A DNA stretch of 64,000 bases from Bacteroidetes bacterium SB0662_bin_6 (GTDB lineage: Bacteria > Bacteroidota > Rhodothermia > Rhodothermales > VXPQ01), in contig VXPQ01000009.1 in NCBI GenBank assembly GCA_009839485.1, positions 1 to 64,000 on the forward strand. The letters are read 5' to 3'. The notes beneath the pieces are model-generated. The model did not search any database and was not told where the DNA came from. It was given only the letters and a program-made list of their open reading frames with translations. The first letter of the stretch is position 1. Every line of letters begins with the position of its first letter. Of the stretch, positions 40,153 through 49,600 are shown piece after piece. The translations under genes and the position numbers were made by a program.

Positions 40153-40922
40153 ACGCATCCGATGCGAATATATCCGGCCTGAACCCGGTCGACCCAAAGC
40201 GGCCTGATCTCCACATCCTGTACATGGACAACCATCTCCTGGTGGTGAACAAGCCGCCCGGCATGCTTGTGCAGCAGGACGAAACGAACGATCCTGATCT
40301 GCTCCGCCTCGGAAAGCGGTATCTCAAGGAAACCTTTGCGAAGAAAGGTCAGGCGTTTCTTGGTCTTGTACATCGTCTCGATCGTCCTGCCTCGGGCGTC
40401 GTCGTATTGGCCCGTACCTCGAAAGCGGCGGCTCGTCTTTCGGATCAGTTCCGGCAACGGACCCCTGAAAAGGAGTATCTTGCGCTGGTGGAAGGAGTAT
40501 GCAGGGGAAGCGGTACGCTCCGGCACACCCTTGCAGCCAGTGTGCGGGGTGGCGTGCGCATTGTACCCGCAGGAGATGCTTCAGGAAAAGAAGCCCGGCT
40601 GCAGTGGCGCTCGCTCGGCGTGCAGGATGATCTGAGCCTCCTTTCGGTGCGGCTGGAAACGGGCCGGAAACACCAGATTCGCGTGCAATTTTCGGCGGAG
40701 GGGCATCCGATCCTGGGGGATTTCAGGTATGGCGCCTTGCGGGAACTGGACGGACGTAATCTTGCGTTGCATGCTTTCAGGCTCACGGTGGCGCATCCGG
40801 TTACCCGCGAGCGCATGACGTTCTGCACGCCTCCTCCTCCGGCCTGGGGAACCTTGTTCGCCCGGGAAATCGCACAGGCGCTTGCGTCATCCGATGCCTC
40901 GGCGCATCCGGCAGGACCCTGA
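40149..40922 (+). CDS. RluA-family RNA pseudouridine synthase
   Basis: A 257-residue single-domain pseudouridine synthase without an S4 domain. The catalytic Asp is in VHRLDRPASGVVVLA. ILYMDNHLLVVNKPPGML begins the domain, and LETGRKHQIRVQF and HPILGDFRYGA complete it. The target RNA position cannot be predicted. It is embedded in the heme operon with a 4-base overlap with hemE, and hemF follows 29 bases later. Confidence 0.94.
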   Translation: MNASDANISGLNPVDPKRPDLHILYMDNHLLVVNKPPGMLVQQDETNDPDLLRLGKRYLKETFAKKGQAFLGLVHRLDRPASGVVVLARTSKAAARLSDQFRQRTPEKEYLALVEGVCRGSGTLRHTLAASVRGGVRIVPAGDASGKEARLQWRSLGVQDDLSLLSVRLETGRKHQIRVQFSAEGHPILGDFRYGALRELDGRNLALHAFRLTVAHPVTRERMTFCTPPPPAWGTLFAREIAQALASSDASAHPAGP

Positions 40923-40951
40923 AGAAAGACCCCGGGCTATCTTTTTCTTTC

Positions 40952-41914
40952 ATGTCGATGTCATCCATCCATAACCGGGAAACCGTCGGCGGACGTATGC
41001 AGGCCTTCGTACAGGAGCTTCAGCGTACGATCCGCGGCGCGATCGAGGAGATGGACGGGCAAGCCGTTTTCCAGGAAGATGTGTGGGTACGGCCCGGAGG
41101 CGGGGGCGGTTTGTCGGCTGTACTTTCGGAGGGCGCTGTGTTCGAAAAAGCAGGCGTCAATACGTCCGTCGTGTATGGGGAACTCTCCGAACAGGTGCTT
41201 GCAGACCTTTTGGGGAATATATCGGGGGCGGATGCGCACTCTTTTTTTGCTACGGGTATTTCTCTGGTGTTCCATCCGAAAAATCCCCATGTTCCGTCGG
41301 TCCACGCCAATTTCCGGTACTTCGCATTGGGCGATGACCTTGCCCGTCCGGTGAATCAGTGGTTCGGGGGGGGCGCCGACCTGACGCCGTACTATCCTGT
41401 CCTGAAGGATGTACAGCATTTCCACCGGACCTGGAAGGATGTGTGCGACGCGCACGATGTGGCCGATTATGAGGCGTTCAGGAAACGGTGCGACACGTAT
41501 TTCTATTTGCCGCACAGGGGGGAAGCGCGCGGTGTCGGCGGTATTTTCTTCGACGGCTTGCGGGAAGCGCCGGAGGAAACGTTTGCGTTTGTGCAGCAGG
41601 CCGGGACGGCCTTTCTCCATGCATACGCCCCCATTGTGGCGCGTCGCCTGCACGAATCCTGGGGCGAGCGGGAACGGGCGTTTCAGACGCTTCGGCGGGC
41701 GCGGTATGTCGAATTCAATCTGCTCTATGATCGCGGTACGAAATTCGGCATAGATACGGGCGGGCGGACGGAAAGCATTCTGATGAGCTTGCCGCCAGTG
41801 GCCCGGTGGGAATACGACTGGACACCCGATCCCGGTACGCCCGAAGCTCGCTTGCAGTGGTTTTTACAGCCCAGGGACTGGCTTTCCCTGTCGTCCGCCG
41901 GCGATGCACCGTAA
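40952..41914 (+). CDS. hemF: Oxygen-dependent coproporphyrinogen III oxidase
   Basis: Oxidatively decarboxylates two propionates of coproporphyrinogen III using O2, so it indicates aerobic heme synthesis. It has 320 residues with WFGGGADLTPYYP, KRCDTYFYLPHRGEARGVGG and the C-terminal YVEFNLLYDRGTKFGIDTGG, which is the family signature. The ATG at 40952 (MSMSSIHN) is used; no anaerobic HemN is seen in the window. Confidence 0.97.
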   Translation: MSMSSIHNRETVGGRMQAFVQELQRTIRGAIEEMDGQAVFQEDVWVRPGGGGGLSAVLSEGAVFEKAGVNTSVVYGELSEQVLADLLGNISGADAHSFFATGISLVFHPKNPHVPSVHANFRYFALGDDLARPVNQWFGGGADLTPYYPVLKDVQHFHRTWKDVCDAHDVADYEAFRKRCDTYFYLPHRGEARGVGGIFFDGLREAPEETFAFVQQAGTAFLHAYAPIVARRLHESWGERERAFQTLRRARYVEFNLLYDRGTKFGIDTGGRTESILMSLPPVARWEYDWTPDPGTPEARLQWFLQPRDWLSLSSAGDAP

Positions 41915-42017
41915 AGTGCGCCTGTCGGAGTTAGTGGAAACTTCAACGTCCGGGCGAAACCGCAGGGGTGTTTTTTCCGAATAATTGGTGCCCCTGTGTT
42001 CACGCCGTACTTTTTCC

Positions 42018-43328
42018 ATGACGCCTCGAGAATTCCTGAAAGGATATTCCTACGACCGCCGCCTTGTGACCGGTGCGTTCTTTTCTTCCGATCCGCTCAG
42101 GGTCGAGCGGGGCGATACGGTGGGCGTCGTACTTTTTAACCTGGGGGGGCCGGAAAAAGGGGAGGACATTGCGCCGTTTTTGTACAATCTCTTCATGGAT
42201 CCCGCCATTATCGACATTCCTGTCGGCGGGCGGCTGCGGCACTGGCTGTGCCGGCTTATCTCCAAACGGCGTTCGAAGGTGGTGGGCAAGGATTACGCTG
42301 CGATCGGCGGCGGATCACCCATCAATCGTCTGACCCGCGAGCAGGCGCACGCGCTTGAAGAACGTCTCATGCGGGATTATGGCCGGGCGGAAGGCGTCGT
42401 GTTCAGGACCTACCCGGCTATGCGTTACTGGCATCCTCTTAGCGAAGAAGCCGCTTCCAGGATGCAACGCGACGGGGTTACCAAGGCAGTGTTGCTGCCG
42501 CTGTACCCCCAGTATTCCAAGACCACCACAGGCGCCTCGCTTGTGTACTGGCATGCGCTTAGGGAAGCGGGGGAGATTCCGGACTGGGATACCACCTCGG
42601 TATTCGAATATGCGGCGCACCCGAGGTATATACAGGCTGTTTCCGAACGTATAGACGAGGCGTTGCAGCGTTTCCCCCGACCCGCACGCACGGGTACGCA
42701 TTTACTTTTTAGTGCGCACGGTACGCCGTTGCGGGAAATGAAAGAACGGCGGGACCCCTATTGTTGTCTGATTCACTCGACGGTGGATCGGGTCATGGCC
42801 CACCGTGAATATGACCGCCCGTACCATGTTTCCTTCCAGAGCAAAGTGGGGCCCATGGAATGGCTGACGCCGAGCACGATCGATAAGGTCCAGGAGCTCG
42901 GTGCGGAAGGCGTCGCTTCGCTTGTTGTGGTCCCCATTGCCTTCGTGACCGATCATATAGAAACGGCCTTCGAACTGGATGTGGATTTGCGCGAACGGGC
43001 CGAAAATGCAGGCATTCACCAGTTCGAGGTCATGTCGGGCTTGAACTGCCATCCGCTTTTTGTGGAGGCCCTTGCAGAAGCCGTGGTTTCGCAAATCACT
43101 TTCCCGGAAGCTTCGAAGAAGTCATCTTCTGCCGATGCTCCCGACTTGCTTTCCGGGGTTGGCGATGTTTCGCGCAAGGTCCATGCACTATGTCCTGTCC
43201 AGTCATATTCCCGCCCATCGGAGCGGCGTACGCGATGCAGGAAATGCGAATTGATTGCCGAGGCCCGCAGATGGGTTGCGCCCGCATCTGCTTCGCCAAC
43301 CTCTTTGATTACGGAAACGCCCACGTAA
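42018..43328 (+). CDS. hemH: Ferrochelatase with Cys-containing C-terminal extension
   Basis: Inserts Fe2+ into the porphyrin ring (protoporphyrin or coproporphyrin). The catalytic core is normal, with VVLFNLGGPEK near the N-terminus, YPQYSKTTTGAS, LLFSAHGTPL with the catalytic His, and VVVPIAFVTDHIETAFELD. The core ends near residue 365. A further roughly 70 residues follow, with three cysteines spaced CX14CX2C (LCPVQ and RCRKCEL). Some ferrochelatases carry a C-terminal [2Fe-2S] site with similar cysteine richness. The frame is open from TTG 41985, but ATG 42018 is preferred. The tail is unusual and unconfirmed. Confidence 0.9.
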   Translation: MTPREFLKGYSYDRRLVTGAFFSSDPLRVERGDTVGVVLFNLGGPEKGEDIAPFLYNLFMDPAIIDIPVGGRLRHWLCRLISKRRSKVVGKDYAAIGGGSPINRLTREQAHALEERLMRDYGRAEGVVFRTYPAMRYWHPLSEEAASRMQRDGVTKAVLLPLYPQYSKTTTGASLVYWHALREAGEIPDWDTTSVFEYAAHPRYIQAVSERIDEALQRFPRPARTGTHLLFSAHGTPLREMKERRDPYCCLIHSTVDRVMAHREYDRPYHVSFQSKVGPMEWLTPSTIDKVQELGAEGVASLVVVPIAFVTDHIETAFELDVDLRERAENAGIHQFEVMSGLNCHPLFVEALAEAVVSQITFPEASKKSSSADAPDLLSGVGDVSRKVHALCPVQSYSRPSERRTRCRKCELIAEARRWVAPASASPTSLITETPT

Positions 43329-43354
43329 GCAAGGGCGTTGCCTGTCCACTGCAT

Positions 43355-43388
43355 CCTCTGAGTTTTGCGGAATAGAGTGTCCTGATAG
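43355..43388 (+). repeat. Degenerate copy of palindromic repeat family A
   Basis: The 69-base gap between hemH and hemL contains CCTCTGAGTTTTGCGG and then AATAGAGTGTCCTGAT, which follow the family order (arm end, centre, second arm) with several substitutions and a small deletion compared with 39000-39034. Confidence 0.55.
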
Positions 43389-43397
43389 CAGGTTCCG

Positions 43398-44687
43398 ATG
43401 TTCAAGACCAGCGCGGCGTTATACGAAAGGGCCCGGAGCGTTATTCCGGGCGGCGTAAATTCTCCGGTGCGGGCTTTTGGGGCCGTGGGCGGGACCCCTG
43501 TCTTTTTGCGAAGCGCCTCCGGAGCCTGGGTCGAAGATGAGGACGGACGCCGTTATATCGATTATGTGGGGTCATGGGGCCCGATGCTCTTTGGGCACGC
43601 GGAGCCCGAGATCGTGCGGGCTGTGGCGGAAGCAGCGAAATCTTCCACATCCTTCGGCGCCCCCACTCGCCTCGAGGCTGAGATGGCCGAGATCGTTTCG
43701 GAGATCGTGCCTTCGATAGAAATGGTCCGCATGGTGAATTCCGGTACCGAGGCGACCATGAGCGCAGTGCGTCTTGCGCGCGGTTTTACCGGACGCGACA
43801 AGATCATCAAGTTCGAGGGAAATTATCATGGCCATGCCGATTTCTTTCTTGCGGCGGCAGGCAGCGGCGCGACCACATTCGGGCATCCCGATTCGCCCGG
43901 GGTACCGCTTCCGGCGATCCGGAATACGCTGCTGGCACGGTACAATGACCTCCAAAGCGTAGTGCGGCTTGCCGAAGCGCACGGGGACGACATTGCCTGT
44001 GTGATCGTGGAGCCTGTGGCAGGGAACATGGGCTGCGTGCCGCCCGATCCGGGTTTTCTCGAAGGGCTTCGGGATATATGTACGGACCGGGGCATCCTGC
44101 TTGTTTTCGATGAGGTGATGACCGGGTTCCGTGTGGCCCGGGGAGGCGCCCAGGAGCGCTATGGCGTGATTCCCGATTTGACCACGCTCGGGAAAGTGCT
44201 GGGCGGTGGTTTGCCCGCGGGTGCGTACGGCGGACGGCGCGACATTATGGAGCATCTTGCTCCGTCCGGCCCCGTATATCAGGCGGGTACGCTTTCCGGG
44301 AATCCCCTTGCTATGGCGGCGGGCCGGACGGCGTTGATGCGTATCCTGAATGATTCGACCCTTTATGACCGGCTTGAAGCATCGGGTCGTACTCTGGAAG
44401 AAGGGACCCGCAAGAATCTCCGCGACCTGGATCTTGATTATTGCTGCACCCGGGTAGGGTCCATGGGATCCCTTTTCTTTACCAGCCGTCGCGTGACGGA
44501 TTACGAAGGGGCCCGATCCTGCGATACAAAGCAATATGCGCGTTATTTTCACGCGATGCTGAGACGGGGGGTTTATCTTGCCCCTTCGCAGTTCGAGGCA
44601 TTTTTCGTGTCGGCTGCGCACGGCGACGATGAAATCGAGCAAACGCTTGCGCTGCAGCGCGAAGCGCTTGCAGAAATTCATGCATAG
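43398..44687 (+). CDS. hemL: Glutamate-1-semialdehyde 2,1-aminomutase
   Basis: PLP enzyme that makes 5-aminolevulinate in the C5 pathway. It has 429 residues with VIPGGVNSPVRAFGAVGG at the N-terminus, NSGTEATMSAVRLARG, the FDEVMTGFRVA block and the PLP lysine in TLGKVLGGGLPAGAYGG. It is placed at the end of the heme operon although its reaction comes first. The TAG stop (44685-44687) is also the start of a complete palindromic repeat. Confidence 0.97.
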   Translation: MFKTSAALYERARSVIPGGVNSPVRAFGAVGGTPVFLRSASGAWVEDEDGRRYIDYVGSWGPMLFGHAEPEIVRAVAEAAKSSTSFGAPTRLEAEMAEIVSEIVPSIEMVRMVNSGTEATMSAVRLARGFTGRDKIIKFEGNYHGHADFFLAAAGSGATTFGHPDSPGVPLPAIRNTLLARYNDLQSVVRLAEAHGDDIACVIVEPVAGNMGCVPPDPGFLEGLRDICTDRGILLVFDEVMTGFRVARGGAQERYGVIPDLTTLGKVLGGGLPAGAYGGRRDIMEHLAPSGPVYQAGTLSGNPLAMAAGRTALMRILNDSTLYDRLEASGRTLEEGTRKNLRDLDLDYCCTRVGSMGSLFFTSRRVTDYEGARSCDTKQYARYFHAMLRRGVYLAPSQFEAFFVSAAHGDDEIEQTLALQREALAEIHA

Positions 44688-44724
44688 GATACTCTGATTA
44701 AGTCCGCGAAGCTCAGAGTATCCT
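44686..44724 (+). repeat. Complete palindromic repeat, family A
   Basis: AGGATACTCTGA (44686-44697) and TCAGAGTATCCT (44713-44724) are perfect 12-bp inverted arms around the 15-base centre TTAAGTCCGCGAAGC. It follows hemL immediately and shares bases with its stop codon. It could act as a transcript-end hairpin, but no T-run follows. Confidence 0.85.
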
Positions 44725-44744
44725 ACTAATCATCCGGCGAGACT

Positions 44745-46667
44745 ATGCAACAGGAAATCGGTGCTTCCCGCAAGGCGCTTTCCGGTTCGGGTAGGTATCC
44801 CGAGCGGGTCCCTGTCGAAATTTTTGACGATCCTGTATCGCTGGCGCGTAAGGCTGCCGGGCGCATTGCCGCGCTGATCAGGGAACACCAGGCTGCGGGC
44901 ACAAAATTTGTGCTTGGCCTTCCCAGCGGTTCCACCCCCATTGGGGTATATCAGGAACTGATCCGGATGCACCGGGAGGAGGGACTGGATTTTTCCGGCG
45001 TGGTTACGTTCAGCCTCGACGAATACTATCCCATTGCGCCGGACAGTCTGCAGAGTTATCACCGGTTTATGTGGGAAAACTTTTTTGACCATGTGAACAT
45101 TCCCGAGGACCACATTCATGCGCTGGATGGGGCGCTCCCCGAGGACGAGGTGGCTGCATTTTGCCAACGGTACGAACAGGCTGTGGAAGAAGCAGGCGGA
45201 TTTGATTTGCTTCTTCTCGGGATCGGTCGCAGCGGGCACATCGGATTTAACGAACCGGGTTCCGGCCCGGAGACCGTTACCCGCCTTATCGTTATCGACG
45301 AAATTACCCGGAAGGATGCCGCCTCCGATTTCTTCGGAGAGGAGAACGTTCCACGGCAAGGCATTACCATAGGCGTTCGCTCGTTATTGGCGGCCCGGGA
45401 AATCATTCTGCTTGCGACGGGGGAGCACAAGGGGCCCATTGTCCGGCGTGCCGTGGAGGAGGAGCCGAACCTGCAGGTTACCGCCAGCTATTTGCAGGAG
45501 CATCCGAACGCCGTCTTCTATCTGGACCGGGCTGCCGCCGGTGCGCTTGTTCGAGAGAAAACTCCCTGGTTGGCCGGTTCCGTGCATTGGGATCAGGCCA
45601 TGGCAAAGCGGGCGGTTATCTGGTTAAGCGAGAAACTGGGGAAAGCTATTCTTACGCTTGACGAGTCGGATTTTTACCGGCATAATCTGCACAATCTGGT
45701 CTATGCGTACGACAATATCGACAATCTGTGTCGCACGGTGTTCGAGGATCTCCGCAAACGCATTACGTATCCGGACGACCTTATATCGAATCAGTCCGTA
45801 ATCGTGTTCAGCCCGCATCCGGACGACGACGTGATTTCAATGGGAGGTATGCTCGACAAGCTTGTGATCAAGGGCAACGATGTGGTGGTGGCGTACATGA
45901 CCAATGGTTCCGTGGCCGTTTTTGATGCGGATGTCCGGCGTCACCTGCAATTTCTCGAATTCAGCCGGGAGACGTTGGGGCTCGATGACGGGGTCTGCCC
46001 GGATTTCGAAAACCGGTGCGAAGAAATACTCCGATTTCTTGAAGGCAAAGCCCCGGGTGAGGTGGATACGGAGGAAGTACGCGCCATCAAGGCGAACATT
46101 CGCTATGCCGAAGCCATTGAGGCCATAGAGGTGATGGGGCTCGGCAAAGACAATGCACGATTCCTCGATATGCCCTTTTACAAGACGGGCCGGGTGCGAA
46201 AGGATCCGATCGGACCGGCAGACGAGCAGATCGTACTGGACCTGCTTGAGGAAGTCCGGCCGGATCATGTGTTTGTGGCAGGAGATCTGTCGGATCCGCA
46301 CGGGACCCATCGCATGTGCTACGAGGCGATCGGCGGGGCATGCAGGGCGTATGCAGCCCGGCATGAAACCGACGCCGGTTTTCGCAGACCGGTTATCTGG
46401 TTATACCGTGGTGCCTGGCAGGAGTGGGATATTCACCAGGCCGACGTTTTTCTACCTCTCTCCAAGGCCGATCTGGATCGCAAGGTCGAAGCCATTTACA
46501 AGCACGAGAGCCAGAAAGACCGTGCCATGTTTCCGGGGGCATACGATGAACGTGAATTCTGGCAGCGTGCCCGGGACCGGAATACGAGTACGGCCCGCGC
46601 ATTGAACAAGCTTGGCCTGCCTGAATTTTATGCCGCTGAGGCGTATGTGACCACGTCCGGTCTATAG
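44745..46667 (+). CDS. nagB: Glucosamine-6-phosphate deaminase fused to LmbE/PIG-L domain
   Basis: A 640-residue fusion. Residues about 10-280 are a NagB deaminase/isomerase with LGLPSGSTPIGVY, TFSLDEYYP (the catalytic base Asp) and LLGIGRSGHIGFNEPGS. In the Escherichia coli enzyme the last motif reads GNDGHIAFNEP; here that Asp is replaced by Ser, as I recall for the fused branch of Bacteroidota. Residues about 350-620 are a PIG-L/LmbE metal-dependent deacetylase-like domain with FSPHPDDDVISMGG and DPHGTHRMCYEA. It may couple deacetylation with deamination of amino-sugar phosphates; this is inferred. It is convergent with tamB. Confidence 0.92.
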   Translation: MQQEIGASRKALSGSGRYPERVPVEIFDDPVSLARKAAGRIAALIREHQAAGTKFVLGLPSGSTPIGVYQELIRMHREEGLDFSGVVTFSLDEYYPIAPDSLQSYHRFMWENFFDHVNIPEDHIHALDGALPEDEVAAFCQRYEQAVEEAGGFDLLLLGIGRSGHIGFNEPGSGPETVTRLIVIDEITRKDAASDFFGEENVPRQGITIGVRSLLAAREIILLATGEHKGPIVRRAVEEEPNLQVTASYLQEHPNAVFYLDRAAAGALVREKTPWLAGSVHWDQAMAKRAVIWLSEKLGKAILTLDESDFYRHNLHNLVYAYDNIDNLCRTVFEDLRKRITYPDDLISNQSVIVFSPHPDDDVISMGGMLDKLVIKGNDVVVAYMTNGSVAVFDADVRRHLQFLEFSRETLGLDDGVCPDFENRCEEILRFLEGKAPGEVDTEEVRAIKANIRYAEAIEAIEVMGLGKDNARFLDMPFYKTGRVRKDPIGPADEQIVLDLLEEVRPDHVFVAGDLSDPHGTHRMCYEAIGGACRAYAARHETDAGFRRPVIWLYRGAWQEWDIHQADVFLPLSKADLDRKVEAIYKHESQKDRAMFPGAYDEREFWQRARDRNTSTARALNKLGLPEFYAAEAYVTTSGL

Positions 46668-46680
46668 AATACTGCGGGCG

Positions 46681-49600
46681 TCATTCGCTGTCGGGGGTTT
46701 CGGCCGCGATGTCTTCAGACGGTTCGTTGTCGTCTTCCGTGGGTTCCCTCAGTCCGAAAAGGCGGCTGAACAGGCGTTTCCAGGTAGAAAACCCCGTTTT
46801 GTACGAAAGACCTGCCCCGGTCGTATTGGTGCTGTTCACCGATTCCGTACTGAGTAGAATGCCGTCCTCCCGGCGGTGGAACACATCCATGGATACGTGC
46901 GGCCCCAGACGCACCTCCACGACAAATTCGTCGAGTCCGCTTTGCCGTTGTCTGGTTTCGTCGTTGTGATAGATGCCATGTCCCCGGATAATGAGGCGGT
47001 CGTCGAGCAACTGCAGGGCCACGGCATAGGCAACGCCGAGGTCCTGGGCATTTTCTCCATGCACGTTGACGTTGAGTTCTACGCCCGGCAATGCATTGTT
47101 GATATACCGGTTGAGTTGGCCGGTGACCAGTTGAGACAGGCTATTGAATGCCAGGCTGCCTCTGCCTCCTTGCGTCAGAGGCTGTTGCTCGGCAAGCAGG
47201 AACGAATTCGTAAGCAGCACGCTGGTGGCGTACTGGGCAGCTCGTTCGGGCTGGTTGAGCAGGGTTTCCAGCCCTTCATAGTTGCCGATGTAGCTGCGTT
47301 TCTCCCGGTCTACGGAGAGTCTCAGATCGACGATGGGTGTTGCGACACGCCCACTCACGCCCAACTCGATGACGAGGGGAATGAGTTGGCGCTGTTGTGT
47401 GCTGAGGCCCAGGCCTTCCAGAGAAGCTCGGGTCCGATACGAGGCCGCGATGTTCATCTCGGCATTGAGCGGATCGCCGTCCCAGTCTATCGTGCCGCTG
47501 TCGATGAGAAATCTTCGGGAGAATACCTCGGCGGCCGTAAACAGATAATCCCCGGAAGTAACGGTGAAGGCTCCGAATGTGTAGAATTCGCCTTCGTCTC
47601 GTCCGAGCTGAACCCGTCCGCTTCCTCGGGCATTGATGACGTCGCCAAGAAGCGGATCGATCACAAGGTGGACCGTAGTGCCTTCCGGACTCAGAATGTT
47701 GATGTCCATGTCGAGGCCGTCCACGAATGGCCGTTCGCCCGCAGGGCGTTCCGTCAGGAGGTTACGCCGCCGGGTGATCCGGACGGAATCGGATGGCGTA
47801 TATCCCATGGAGTCCGCAAATACGATGAAACCGGTGTCCGTATTTTCACTTGTTTCAGCGACCGGGATGTATATCTCGCTGCCCGCAGTGGTTCTCAATT
47901 CACTCGATTCCAGGAGCGCATTGGAAATCGGTCCTCTGAGCAGTACGTCGCCGGAAGCCCAGACGCGTCCATAGAAGGGCAATTCTCTCGAATTGCGCAC
48001 ATTCATCACATTCAGCCTGTCAAGCGCCCCCTCAAGCCTGAAAGAGAAAAAGCGATAGTCGTTGAACAGGATGGATCCCCCCACGACAGCTGTTCCGTTT
48101 CGGGTATCGGAGAGGCGCAGGTTCGCGAGATGAATACCCTGTCTGTCCACGACAAGAGGGCCGGTTGCCTCGTAGGCAAGTTGGAATTCGGGAACATGAA
48201 ATCGCACGCCGCGCAAGGCGAGATCGGCATTGAAGGCCGGTTTTGAAAAATCTCCGCCGATGTGTCCGCTTCCGTCGACATATCCTGTTACGTCGGCAAT
48301 GGCCTCGCTGAACAGGAGTTCAAAAAAGAAGGCATCCGCTCGTTCGATACGTATGTTCAGGTCCAGGGCCCCGGGATCCCGTGTTTCGGAGACGCTCTGC
48401 GGCCCGGGGAGTCGGAACGTGCCGTTCAGGGTCAGGTCGTTCCGATAAGGCAGCAGGTCCGTATCGCCGGATATTGAAGGAGTCAGACGGGCTTGCAGGG
48501 CGACGTCCGGGGAACCGGGAATATAGCGGCTATCGAGCGCAAGATGCCCCAACGGGCGGTTTTTGAAGGTCAGGGAGTCCACGAAAACATGCCCGGTGAG
48601 TTCGGGCCGACGGCCCCACCCCGTAAAAGCGATTTTTCCTCCAAGTTGTCCATCGACTGCATTGCGCAGGCCCATCAGTTCGCCCGCATGCCGCATGCGA
48701 ATATCTTCTGCACGGATGAATAGCGTGTCCTGTGGCGAAGCGGAAAGCGCACCGGTGATATGCAGGTATTCCTGTGGGCCCGCAGCGAACCGGTCCTGCC
48801 GGGTAATCCGGATATCGGGAATATGAATAGCGTCCTTGTAGAAATCGATGATCCGGTTATCGGTTGCTGTCCAGATCTGATTTCTGGCGGCTATCTGAAG
48901 CTCTTCGATAAACAGTCGGTTGCGGTCGTTCAGGATATCCATGCGGGCGCGTAGCCGCAACGGCGTCGCCGCCCCGGGGGCGTTTGCCTGTGCCGTAAAG
49001 TCAAGGGTCCTGTTTCGGAAACCGCTCTTCAGGGAGGCCTGTTCGAGGCGCCTTCCCCTGACATTCATGTCCGAGATTGTTGCCGACAGGGCGGATCGCA
49101 ATGTGCGTGCGATGGCGTCTGCATCGTCGCTTGCGGCTGACAGATTTGCTGCAACCTTGTAGGCCCGTACCTCGCCGGTATGCAGCGAGTCAGCTTCGAC
49201 ATCCATGTCGAGATCAAACGAGTCGGGGGACAACCGGAGGCGGCCTTCCGCCCGGAGGTCGGTATGTACCGAAGGCAGGGCCGGAAACAGGGCGGCAAGG
49301 ATGTCCGAACGCAGCAAGTGCAACTTTACATCGATTTGTCTTGCTTCCAGGCCGGTTACTGTACGGCTGCCGGCCTGTCGTCCAGCACCTGCGGGTTCTA
49401 TTTTTGGCGCTGCCGTACGGTACGGTTTCGATGTCTCATACGCTGCCGATCGGGCGATGGCCTCGCCCCAATGTCGCACGAGTCGTATGACCGGCTCCAG
49501 TGCTACATCCCCCGTTATTTTCAATGCCGCCATGTCTCCATCCAGCACAACCTGAGGTTCCCCGGAGTCTCCCGTATTGTTCTGACGGATCGACAGCGAG

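Noticed and set aside
44686-44724. Rho-independent terminator after hemL
   Set aside because: The hairpin is strong, but the loop is 15 bases and no T-run follows; other copies lie upstream of genes, so a repeat element is the better description.
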